Origin: Aneurinibacillus danicus
GTDB lineage: Bacteria > Bacillota > Bacilli > Aneurinibacillales > Aneurinibacillaceae
NCBI RefSeq assembly: GCF_007991215.1
Contig: NZ_BJXX01000058.1
Span: 1-42,210 of the forward strand
Length of the DNA stretch: 42,210 bases
Direction: 5' to 3'
Shown here: in pieces, positions 8,649-15,555 of the stretch
Layout: each line of letters begins with the position of its first letter
Position numbering within the stretch: position 1 is the stretch's first letter
Notes under the pieces: model-generated
The model's database searches: none
Told to the model about the DNA's origin: nothing
The model's input: only the letters and a program-made list of their open reading frames with translations
Position numbers and translations under genes: made by a program

Positions 8649-8677
8649 TTGACTTTATAAACTGAATACATTAAGAT
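8649..8677 (+). promoter_or_regulatory. sigma-A promoter of the rrf2 gene
   Basis: TTGACT and TAAGAT are separated by 17 bases, 34 bases before the GTG start of the Rrf2 gene. The fit to the housekeeping consensus is good. Confidence 0.6.
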
Positions 8678-8710
8678 TACATTATCCTTCTTGAGGAGGA
8701 AATGGATTAA

Positions 8711-9136
8711 GTGAATAGTGAATTTACCATAGCCGTGCACAGCTTAGTCTTTTTAGCCTATTTACCTGATCATATGGCTAGTAGTGAGTTGATTGCGCAA
8801 AATGTTTCTACACACCCGGCAAGAATTCGAAAGATCATGAGTTGCTTGCGTAAAAATGGATTTGTAAAGACAAAAGAGGGGATCGGTGGGGGGTATATCC
8901 TGAATCACAATCCTCAAGAGATAACGTTGGCTCAGATTTATCGCACCGTCTCATGTGGAACATTCAAACCACACTGGTGTACAGGAGAGTCAGAACAAAC
9001 TTGTCTGATCTCATCCAATATCCAGGTGGTTATGGATCAAATTTTCAATGAGGCTGAAGTTTATTTTGAAAAGTACTTAGACCAACTTACAATTAGTTCT
9101 GTTTTGGAAAAAATTAAACAGTGTCAGCGATGTTGA
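8711..9136 (+). CDS. Rrf2 family transcriptional regulator
   Basis: A 141-residue winged-helix regulator of the Rrf2 family, standard length. The DNA-binding part is near 24-62 (SSELIAQNVSTHPARIRKIM, then the wing EGIGGGYIL). Three cysteines at 82, 90 and 98 are evenly spaced in the segment where IscR and NsrR hold their Fe-S ligands, although the spacing here (7 and 7 intervening residues) is wider than IscR. It could sense redox state, nitric oxide or a metal, or it could be a YwnA-like member. The start is GTG with GAGGAGGA at 8693-8700. A hairpin closes the gene. Confidence 0.88.
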   Translation: MNSEFTIAVHSLVFLAYLPDHMASSELIAQNVSTHPARIRKIMSCLRKNGFVKTKEGIGGGYILNHNPQEITLAQIYRTVSCGTFKPHWCTGESEQTCLISSNIQVVMDQIFNEAEVYFEKYLDQLTISSVLEKIKQCQRC

Positions 9137-9149
9137 TCAAATTTTTTTG

Positions 9150-9182
9150 ATCTATCTGTAATATTTTTTATTACAGATAGAT
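9150..9182 (+). terminator. 14-bp perfect hairpin after rrf2
   Basis: ATCTATCTGTAATA and its exact complement are separated by a five-T loop. A second small palindrome, GATCAAATTTTTTTGATC (9135-9152), overlaps the rrf2 stop and the start of this stem. There is no long T run after the stem, so it may be a terminator, an RNA-stabilising hairpin or an operator. Confidence 0.5.
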
Positions 9183-9271
9183 GGTGGTTTCTTCTTCAAC
9201 ATAGAAAAGGATTCTTTTTTATAAGTCAACTGTAATTATTTTTATAACACTTAATTCGGGGGTGAATGCCG

Positions 9272-9667
9272 ATGATGACAAATAACAAATGGCAATTGGA
9301 AGTGGGGGATTGGGTCAAGGGGAAGTCAGAGAATGGAGAATTGATACGAGGTTATATTGAAACTGTAAATCCATTACAAGGGACAGTGAAAGTAAACGTT
9401 ATTGCATGTGATAATGAAAAAACGATTGGAAAAACCATTGAAACCCTAAGCAAATGGGTTGAAAAATTACCTATTTCGGTAATAGACACCGAGGAACAAA
9501 TTCTCCATTTAATTGACCTGGCGCTATTAACGAAAGATGAACATTGGTTTATGGAGCTGTCCACGAAATTAAACTCCATTAGACAGGGTTCTGAAGGGGA
9601 TAGAAAAAAGAATACAGGGGATACGACTTTTGGAAATAGACTGGGGAAATACGGTATAAAGGAATGA
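9272..9667 (+). CDS. IDEAL domain-containing protein
   Basis: A 131-residue acidic cytoplasmic protein. The C-terminal half contains LIDLALLTKDEHWFMELS (about residues 75-92), which matches the short IDEAL domain found in Bacillales proteins of unknown role. The N-terminal half (GDWVKGKSENGELIRGYIE) looks like a small beta-barrel module. The tail is charged and probably disordered. Three in-frame ATGs lie together at 9266, 9272 and 9275; GGGGGTG at 9258-9264 favours 9272. It follows the rrf2 hairpin, with no evidence of co-transcription. Function is not known. Confidence 0.7.
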   Translation: MMTNNKWQLEVGDWVKGKSENGELIRGYIETVNPLQGTVKVNVIACDNEKTIGKTIETLSKWVEKLPISVIDTEEQILHLIDLALLTKDEHWFMELSTKLNSIRQGSEGDRKKNTGDTTFGNRLGKYGIKE

Positions 9668-9754
9668 GAACTGAGAAATCTGTCCAGGTATTGAAAAGCA
9701 GACCATTCATATTCGCTCATTTTATCAAGTATACTAACATTATTGCTGTTTAAG

Positions 9755-9901
9755 GGAAGGACGGCTGACTTTAGTGGTACGAAGGAAAAGAGAGAAAAGA
9801 ATGAGGAGAGGAGTTTAATGTAGAAAAAGGCGAAGGCCTTTTTCTTCTTTAAATCTTCTTCCCTCTTCCCCTCTTTCTTTCCTAATGATTTTCATAGAAA
9901 A
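9755..9901. repeat. Dispersed repeat, copy with both end motifs
   Basis: The first 47 bases (9755-9801) match the complement of 22699-22745 at 40 positions. The 26 bases from 9754 match 42185-42210 at 23 positions. An internal GAAAAAGGC...GCCTTTTTC hairpin (9823-9844) is also in the 22656-22677 copy. The right end, ATGATTTTCATAGAAAA (9885-9901), recurs with one change at 15225-15241 and 37793-37809. The whole looks like a small non-coding repeat or MITE that includes a terminator-like hairpin. Confidence 0.6.
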
Positions 9902-9917
9902 CAGGGGTGGAGACCGC

Positions 9918-11057
9918 GTGAATTCAAAATATCAGTTATTGTTCGAACCGCTAGCGCTACGCAGCGGTGTTCAATTAAAAAACCGTATTGTCATGGCACC
10001 ACTAACGAACTTTTCCTCGAATGCAGATGGGACAGTTTCAGATGCCGAAGTAGACTATTATATTCGCCGGGCAAAAGGTGTCGGCATGGTCATTACTGCT
10101 TGCGCATACGTAACTCCGAACGGAAAAGGGTTTGCCGGTGAATTTGGTGCGGATAGTGACGACATGATCCCCAGTTTACGTCGTTTAGCCACTGCACTTA
10201 AGGAACAAGGTACCAGAGCTGTTTTGCAGATCTTCCACGGTGGAAGAATGTGCCCGCCTGAATTGGTTCCAAATGGAGAAACGGTAAGCGCAAGCGCCAT
10301 TGCAGCGGAGCAGCCAGGGGCTGTAGTGCCTCGGGCGTTAACTGATCAGGAAATCGAAGAAATGATACGCGCTTTTGGTGAGACCACGCGCCGGGCGATT
10401 GAAGCAGGTTTTGATGGCGTAGAGATACACGGGGCCAACGGGTATTTAATTCAGCAGTTTTTTTCACCACATTCAAACCGTCGTGACGACCGCTGGGGTG
10501 GAAGCTTGGAAAAACGAATGACCTTCCCCCTAAGAGTTATAGATGAGGTGAAAAAGGTTGTAGCTGAACATGCCAAGCATCCGTTCCTTGTCGGTTACCG
10601 CCTGTCACCGGAAGAGGCGGAAACTCCTGGAATCACCATGGCTGACACACTTGCGTTTCTCGATGTACTTGCAGATAAACAGCTCGACTATATCCATGTA
10701 TCGCTTATGGATTTCTGGTCTCATCCGAGACGCGGTGTTGAGAGTACACGTTCACGCATAGAGTTAATCCAGGAACGCGTTGGTCATCTGGTGCCAATCA
10801 TTGGTGTTGGTTCCATTCGTACACCGGATGACGCCTTAAAAGCTTTGCAAACCGGCGTTCCGCTAATCGCACTCGGACGTGAAATCATCATTGAACCAGA
10901 CTGGGTAGAAAAAATTGAGCAGGAACGGGAAACAGAAATCCAAACTACCGTGACACAAGATGATCAAGCCCGTTTAGTGATTCCGGACCCGCTCTGGCAA
11001 GCAATTATGAATACTCCTGGCTGGTTCCCTGTTGTGAAAACATCTGGACGTTTGTGA
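9918..11057 (+). CDS. NADH:flavin oxidoreductase, old yellow enzyme family
   Basis: A 379-residue FMN-binding TIM-barrel oxidoreductase of the OYE family, which reduces activated C=C bonds or related substrates with NAD(P)H. Family landmarks are LKNRIVMAPLTNFSS near 28, QIFHGGR near 103, EIHGANGYLIQQFFSP with the substrate-binding HGAN near 172, the RDDRWGGS loop near 195, and IGVGSI then ALGREII near the FMN phosphate. It is close to the short YqiG/NamA-like group and lacks the extra C-terminal flavin/NADH domain of 2,4-dienoyl-CoA reductases. The frame opens at 9885 within the repeat; GTG 9918 with GGGGTGG at 9904-9910 is the better start. It is monocistronic, with a terminator downstream. 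Confidence 0.88.
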   Translation: MNSKYQLLFEPLALRSGVQLKNRIVMAPLTNFSSNADGTVSDAEVDYYIRRAKGVGMVITACAYVTPNGKGFAGEFGADSDDMIPSLRRLATALKEQGTRAVLQIFHGGRMCPPELVPNGETVSASAIAAEQPGAVVPRALTDQEIEEMIRAFGETTRRAIEAGFDGVEIHGANGYLIQQFFSPHSNRRDDRWGGSLEKRMTFPLRVIDEVKKVVAEHAKHPFLVGYRLSPEEAETPGITMADTLAFLDVLADKQLDYIHVSLMDFWSHPRRGVESTRSRIELIQERVGHLVPIIGVGSIRTPDDALKALQTGVPLIALGREIIIEPDWVEKIEQERETEIQTTVTQDDQARLVIPDPLWQAIMNTPGWFPVVKTSGRL

Positions 11058-11103
11058 ATTTGAAAAAGCCAATCTTCGGTTCTTAAATTAAGATTGTATT
11101 GTA

Positions 11104-11148
11104 TTAGGATAGTCAGTTCCATATAGGAGCTACTATCCTATTTTTTAT
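11104..11148 (+). terminator. Rho-independent terminator
   Basis: AGGATAGT (11106-11113) pairs with ACTATCCT (11132-11139) and is followed directly by a T-rich run. It ends the oxidoreductase transcript. Confidence 0.75.
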
Positions 11149-11232
11149 TTTAGAAAATGTATGGCAAGGACGGAAGAAATGAATGAGGATACGAGTTGAA
11201 TGTAGTTAAGGTAAAAGAAGAAAAAACAAATA

Positions 11233-11277
11233 GTTGTTATACAAATCCCTAATACAGGCTAATTTTTGTATTACAAA
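11233..11277. promoter_or_regulatory. Two GntR/FadR-type operators (distal pair)
   Basis: GTTGTTATACAAA (11233-11245) and TTTGTATTACAAA (11265-11277) share the dyad TTGT-N3-ACAA, which fits the FadR-subfamily pattern TNGT-N3-ACNA. Their starts are 32 bases apart, about three helical turns. Confidence 0.6.
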
Positions 11278-11371
11278 TTTTATTGTGTTTTTTTGATGTT
11301 ATGGTTATTATAAAAACAAAAGGAGTGTGGAAAACGAAAAATTCAAAATTATCTTTATTAAAACGGTTTAA

Positions 11372-11406
11372 TTTGTTATACAAATTTATTAGATTTGCTA
11401 GACAAA
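11372..11406. promoter_or_regulatory. Two GntR/FadR-type operators (proximal pair)
   Basis: TTTGTTATACAAA (11372-11384) and TTTGCTAGACAAA (11394-11406) repeat the same dyad. They are 22 bases apart, about two turns, and end 50 bases before the GntR start. They are probably bound by the GntR protein encoded next, which would then control itself and glcDF. Confidence 0.65.
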
Positions 11407-11455
11407 TTATTAGCTTCTATTTAATAAAAGAGACATGAAAATATGGGGGCATAGG

Positions 11456-12163
11456 ATGGCTCAAAAAGAAAAAATTTCACAGGTCATATCACGTGAATTA
11501 TTGAATCTGATCGAAACCGGACAATTTCCTCCGGGTTCAAAATTGCCCACAGAGATGGAACTGGCCGCGCGCTTCGGCGTAAGCAGGATCCCTATCCGGG
11601 AGGCGTTAAGCGTGCTGCGGGCAGCCGGTGTCATCTCCTCCCGTCAAGGAGGAGGAAGTTATGTAGAAGAGGTGGCAGGCCCGGCTATCTTGCAGCGCAT
11701 GCGAATCGAAAGCGATGACGTACAAAGCATTAAACATTTATTTGAAATGAGAAAGATCTTGGAACCTGAAGCAGCGTATCTGGCCGCGCTCAGACGTACG
11801 CCCGAACAGCTCGAGAGAATGAAGCAGGTATTAAAACGGCTTGAAAACGAATCGCTCGATGAGGGCAAAAGTGGAATGGATGCCGATATAGAATTTCACC
11901 GTTCGATTATTCTGGCTACGCAAAATCCCATTATGATTCAAATGCTAGAAAGCCTTTCTGCTCTTTATGAAAGGGCACTAAAGATTACTCTCCAGCCTAA
12001 TATGAAATTAAAACAAAAACGCCAGGCTGTATATAAAGAACATAAGGATATTCTGCTGGCCATTGAAGCGGAAGAGCCAGAGCTGGCTAAAATCCAGTGT
12101 GTCATTCATTTAAAAAATGCGGAGAAGAAGTTAAGTCTGTTCTTAAAAGATTATTCGATATAG
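11456..12163 (+). CDS. GntR family (FadR subfamily) regulator
   Basis: A 235-residue regulator with an N-terminal winged helix (LPTEMELAARFGVSRIPIREAL, with RQGGGSYV in the wing) and a C-terminal FCD ligand-binding domain. The FCD metal-type residues are plausible in EFHRSII near 147-153 and in HKDILLAIE near 197. The frame opens at 11435, but GGGGG at 11445-11449 favours ATG 11456. It lies 24 bases before glcD and behind four matching operators. By family and position (GlcC, LldR) it probably senses a hydroxy acid such as glycolate or lactate. Confidence 0.85.
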   Translation: MAQKEKISQVISRELLNLIETGQFPPGSKLPTEMELAARFGVSRIPIREALSVLRAAGVISSRQGGGSYVEEVAGPAILQRMRIESDDVQSIKHLFEMRKILEPEAAYLAALRRTPEQLERMKQVLKRLENESLDEGKSGMDADIEFHRSIILATQNPIMIQMLESLSALYERALKITLQPNMKLKQKRQAVYKEHKDILLAIEAEEPELAKIQCVIHLKNAEKKLSLFLKDYSI

Positions 12164-12187
12164 CCAGACAGGAAGGGAGAAGATTAC

Positions 12188-13597
12188 ATGAAGGCGATGA
12201 CATCTGCTCATATTGAAGAAGTGATAAACATCGCGAAAACTGGCAATGTCCTAACGAGTGAAAGCGATCGTTTCAGCTATTCGTTTGACGGTTCCTTTGG
12301 TACATTCCTGCCGGACGTTGTTATTCAGACAAAAAGCGTGGAAGAGCTGGCGGCACTTGTGAAATTTGCTAATCGCGAAAAAATTCCCGTCTATCCGCGT
12401 GGTCAGTCCACCTGCTTAAGCGGAGGACCGCTTCCGGTTCACGGCGGCATGGTATTCGATTTATCGGTGCTGGACGATTTGCTTGAAATAAACGAAGAAG
12501 ATTTAATTGCCGTTGTATCGCCCGGTGTGTTAACGGCGAATATCCATAAAGCGGCCGAACAAAAAGGCTTATTTTATCCTCCTGATCCGAGCAGTTCCCA
12601 TGTTTCTACCATCGGCGGCAATCTGGCCGAGAACTCGGGGGGCCCGCGAGGATTGAAATACGGAGTGACCAAAGATTATGTGATTGGCCTGGAAGTCATT
12701 ACCCCTGAGGGAGAGATCATTAAAACCGGCGGCCGCACAGTAAAAAATGTGACGGGTTACGATTTAACGAAACTCATTGTCGGATCGGAAGGCACACTCG
12801 GCATTATTACGAAAGCAGTGCTGCGCCTTCTCCCGAAACCACCTGCTTCCGAGACGGTTATGGCTGTATTTGATAGCCTGATTGACGCCGGAAGCGCCAT
12901 TTCAAAAATCCTATCGGCCGGTATTTTGCCTTCCAAAATGGAGTTGATGGACCAGGCGTCGATCATAGCGGTTGAAAATTATGAACCGCTCGGTCTTCCC
13001 GTGGATGCAGAAGCGATTATTTTGATCGAACTGGACGGCCATCCCGCCGCCGTGAAGGATGAGGTTCAACAGGTATCCCGGCTATGCAAATCCGTAGGGG
13101 TCCGCGATATTCGCATTCCGCAAAATGCAGTCGAAAAAGCGGAGATATGGAAAGCCCGCAAGCTCGTATCTCCGGCTATCGTCCGTATTAAACCAACGAA
13201 AATTTCAGAAGACGCTACCGTACCACGCAGCAAAATTCCGGAAATGTGCGCAAAGCTGCAGGAAATTCGGGATCGGTATCGTGTTCATCTTGTCGTATTC
13301 GGTCACGCAGGTGACGGTAATCTTCATCCGAATATTATTTGCGATAAAAGCGACAGGGAAGAAATGCGCCGTGTAGAACAGGCGGTTGCTGAAATCTTTA
13401 AAGCGGCGATTGAACTCGGCGGAACGCTGTCCGGCGAGCACGGCATCGGAACAATGAAAGCTCCCTTTATGGAGATGGAATTGGGAGCCGTCGGCCTGGA
13501 TATGATGAAGCGTATTAAAAAAGTATGGGACCCGAACAACATCATGAATCCCGGCAAAATTTTTCCGGAACCAGGACAAAAATTGGAGTTGAGCTAA
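12188..13597 (+). CDS. glcD: FAD-linked oxidase, glycolate oxidase subunit GlcD-like
   Basis: A 469-residue FAD-binding oxidase of the GlcD/D-lactate dehydrogenase type. It would oxidise a 2-hydroxy acid and pass electrons to the iron-sulphur partner. The FAD-binding PCMH domain spans about 40-220 with PRGQSTCLSGG and DPSSSHVSTIGGNLAENSGG. The C-terminal domain has VVFGHAGDGNLHPN and GTLSGEHGIGTMKAPF, with histidines typical of the substrate site. The length is usual. ATG 12188 has GGAAGGGAGA upstream. A separate GlcE subunit is absent nearby. Glycolate or D-lactate are the best guesses for substrate. Confidence 0.88.
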   Translation: MKAMTSAHIEEVINIAKTGNVLTSESDRFSYSFDGSFGTFLPDVVIQTKSVEELAALVKFANREKIPVYPRGQSTCLSGGPLPVHGGMVFDLSVLDDLLEINEEDLIAVVSPGVLTANIHKAAEQKGLFYPPDPSSSHVSTIGGNLAENSGGPRGLKYGVTKDYVIGLEVITPEGEIIKTGGRTVKNVTGYDLTKLIVGSEGTLGIITKAVLRLLPKPPASETVMAVFDSLIDAGSAISKILSAGILPSKMELMDQASIIAVENYEPLGLPVDAEAIILIELDGHPAAVKDEVQQVSRLCKSVGVRDIRIPQNAVEKAEIWKARKLVSPAIVRIKPTKISEDATVPRSKIPEMCAKLQEIRDRYRVHLVVFGHAGDGNLHPNIICDKSDREEMRRVEQAVAEIFKAAIELGGTLSGEHGIGTMKAPFMEMELGAVGLDMMKRIKKVWDPNNIMNPGKIFPEPGQKLELS

Positions 13598-13598
13598 C

Positions 13599-14903
13599 AT
13601 GAGCCAGTCTCTCGAACAATTGCGAGAAGAATTTCAGTATGAAAAAACAAACAGTTGTGTACAGTGCGGCTATTGTCTGCCCGTATGTCCGACCTATGCC
13701 ACGATGGGAAAAGAAACACATTCCCCGCGGGGCCGGATTAACCTTGTGAAAATGGTCGGCGAAGGGAGAATTACGGATTTATCGGTACTCGAAGAGCCGC
13801 TTGATTTATGCCTTGGCTGTCGTGCCTGCGAAACGGCCTGTCCAACGGGAGTTGAGTACGGTTCGATTCTCGAAGCGGCACGGGCAGCGCTCGTCAGACG
13901 CAAGAAATTTTCCGCTCCCGTTCGCCTTCTGCGAAAGACCATGTTCAGAAAAGTATTTCCCAGCAGCCGAATCATGAAACTTACCGCCAGCGCGCTTTGG
14001 CTTTATCAAAAAAGCGGGCTGCAAAAAGCGGCGCGCGCGTCCGGAATTATGAAGAAATTGCCCTATCATCTGGGCGATTTTGAGGCAATCACACCTCCGG
14101 CCGTTTCGCCTGCGGAACGCAATCAAGCCCCTGTCAGAGTAAAAGCAAAAGGCGAAAAGAAGTATACAATCGGTTTTTTTACAGGATGCATTATGGATGC
14201 GATGTTTCAACGTATCAATCGTTTATCTGTACTGCTGCTCGCAGAAGCGGGTTGTGATGTTCTTGTAGTTCCAAAACAGACATGCTGCGGCGCGTTGCAC
14301 GCGCATTCCGGAGAAATAGAGGAAGCAAAGCGGCTTGCCAGGCAAAATATCGCCGCATTTGAACAGGCTGATATTGACTTCATCGTAAATAACGCAGGAG
14401 GATGTGGCGCTATGTTGTATGAATACAGCCACCTGCTTGCAAATGAGAAAGAATGGGCTGACAGAGCGAACGTGTTCTCCGCAAAATCGAGAGACATCAG
14501 CCAGGTACTTGCTGCGTGCGGCGGCCTGCCTGACTTGCAGACACGTTCGGGTGAACGGGTGACGTATCAACGGTCCTGTCATATGACGAATGTACAAAAA
14601 GTCGTGAAAGAACCGCTCGAACTTCTGACAAGCATACCGGGGATTGAGTTCGTAGAGATGGAAGATGCAAATATGTGCTGTGGTTCAGCAGGAATTTATA
14701 ATATTGTCCATTATGAGGAGTCCATGAAGATTCTCGACGAAAAGATGAATCATACGAAAGCAACCGGAGCCTCTGTCATCATTACGACTAATCCCGGTTG
14801 CCTGCTACAAATGAAACTTGGCATTGAACGTGAAAAACTGACCGGCTCTGTACGGGCGCTGCACTTGATTGAATATATAGCCGAGGCGGCAGGCATCTCA
14901 TAA
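13599..14903 (+). CDS. glcF: (Fe-S)-binding oxidase subunit, GlcF-like
   Basis: A 434-residue iron-sulphur subunit of glycolate/lactate oxidase type. Two ferredoxin-like 4Fe-4S motifs are clear: CVQCGYCLPVCPTY near 19 and CLGCRACETACPTGVEYG near 71. Two cysteine-rich CCG domains follow, with CCGALHAHSGE near 229 and CCGSAGIYN near 366. These domains are shared with GlpC, LutA and heterodisulfide reductase. The ATG starts one base after the glcD stop codon, so the two proteins are made together. Electrons probably go from FAD in GlcD to menaquinone at the membrane. Confidence 0.88.
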   Translation: MSQSLEQLREEFQYEKTNSCVQCGYCLPVCPTYATMGKETHSPRGRINLVKMVGEGRITDLSVLEEPLDLCLGCRACETACPTGVEYGSILEAARAALVRRKKFSAPVRLLRKTMFRKVFPSSRIMKLTASALWLYQKSGLQKAARASGIMKKLPYHLGDFEAITPPAVSPAERNQAPVRVKAKGEKKYTIGFFTGCIMDAMFQRINRLSVLLLAEAGCDVLVVPKQTCCGALHAHSGEIEEAKRLARQNIAAFEQADIDFIVNNAGGCGAMLYEYSHLLANEKEWADRANVFSAKSRDISQVLAACGGLPDLQTRSGERVTYQRSCHMTNVQKVVKEPLELLTSIPGIEFVEMEDANMCCGSAGIYNIVHYEESMKILDEKMNHTKATGASVIITTNPGCLLQMKLGIEREKLTGSVRALHLIEYIAEAAGIS

Positions 14904-14993
14904 AGAGAAGATTGGCTTTGGCTTCTGCAATTTTAAAAAAAGTAGTTAAGGGATACGAATTTATAAAAAGCAGGGAATAGGGGGATGTACAGT

Positions 14994-15152
14994 TTAGCTG
15001 CCGAAGATGAGTTGGTAAATAAAGTGCATTCCCCGTATGGCAAAATAAGCTATATAGAGGATGAGAATGAACGTAACTGAACGCTTTGCCTGTCTCATGT
15101 GCGCTTCCATAATTAGCTTTTGAATTTGCTCCTGTTTATGGTCACAGTCCAT
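14994..15152 (-). CDS. Possible 52-residue membrane protein
   Basis: The minus strand has an uninterrupted 52-codon frame with an AGGTG ribosome site six bases before its ATG. The N-terminal half is charged (MDCDHKQEQIQKL), and a hydrophobic segment of about 20 residues follows (VTFILILYIAYFAIRGMHF), so it could be a single-span small membrane protein. No family was recognised. It lies between glcF and the transposase remnant, and no promoter was identified, so it may also be chance. Confidence 0.35.
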   Translation of the reverse strand: MDCDHKQEQIQKLIMEAHMRQAKRSVTFILILYIAYFAIRGMHFIYQLIFGS

Positions 15153-15194
15153 GACGTACACCTGCTTTCATTCTTCGATATTCTACATCGGATC

Positions 15195-15464
15195 TTATTT
15201 TCTCTTCTCCTTCCTTCTTTCTTCATGATTTTCAAAGAAAAAGGCATTTCTCTCACGTATACCCCTATTAGATAAGTGGAGGGCAATCTTTTTCATATTC
15301 TGTACCGATACGCTCATCAGAGTGTGTTTACTGACGTTGCGTAATCCCCGCAAACGGTAATAGCGAAACCCTTGGAGCTGTTTAGCATCCGCGAAGTTTC
15401 GCTCCACGATAAGTCTTCGCCAGGCGCAAGGGAGCAAGCTGTAAGACGAGAGAAAAAAGTTTCG
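15195..15464 (-). pseudogene. IS1182-type transposase remnant (C-terminus)
   Basis: The minus strand encodes WRRLIVERNFADAKQLQGF, then RYYRLRGLRNVSKHTL and VQNMKKIAL. This matches the C-terminal end of IS1182 (IS4-like DDE) transposases, whose last catalytic Glu lies in the VERNFADAK segment. The rest of the transposase, about 400 residues, is missing, and the frame runs out near 15464. The end of the frame overlaps the repeat motif at 15225-15241. It is a dead fragment lying just upstream of the Fur-controlled promoter. Confidence 0.75.
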
Positions 15465-15478
15465 GGAACACCAAGTAA

Positions 15479-15507
15479 TTGATACTGATAATCGTTATTG
15501 CTATAAT
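15479..15507 (+). promoter_or_regulatory. sigma-A promoter with overlapping Fur box
   Basis: TTGATA (15479-15484) and TATAAT (15502-15507) are separated by 17 bases. GATACTGATAATCGTTATT (15481-15499) matches the 19-bp Fur consensus at 16 positions and fills the spacer. Iron-loaded Fur bound here would block RNA polymerase. The promoter serves the AraC fusion gene that starts at 15556. Confidence 0.82.
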
Positions 15508-15555
15508 GGCTCCAAAAAAAGTAAACAGAACATAAATTGCAGGAGGGGACAGGAG

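Noticed and set aside
8376-8660. 94-codon open frame after the hydroxyacyl-CoA dehydrogenase
   Set aside because: No ribosome site, no recognisable domain and a composition unlike a real protein.
11358-11371. TTAAAACGGTTTAA as a third cre site before gntR
   Set aside because: Both conserved outer G and C positions are wrong, so the match is weak.
15195-15464. Complete IS1182 element
   Set aside because: Only the C-terminal part of the transposase is present and no matching ends were found.
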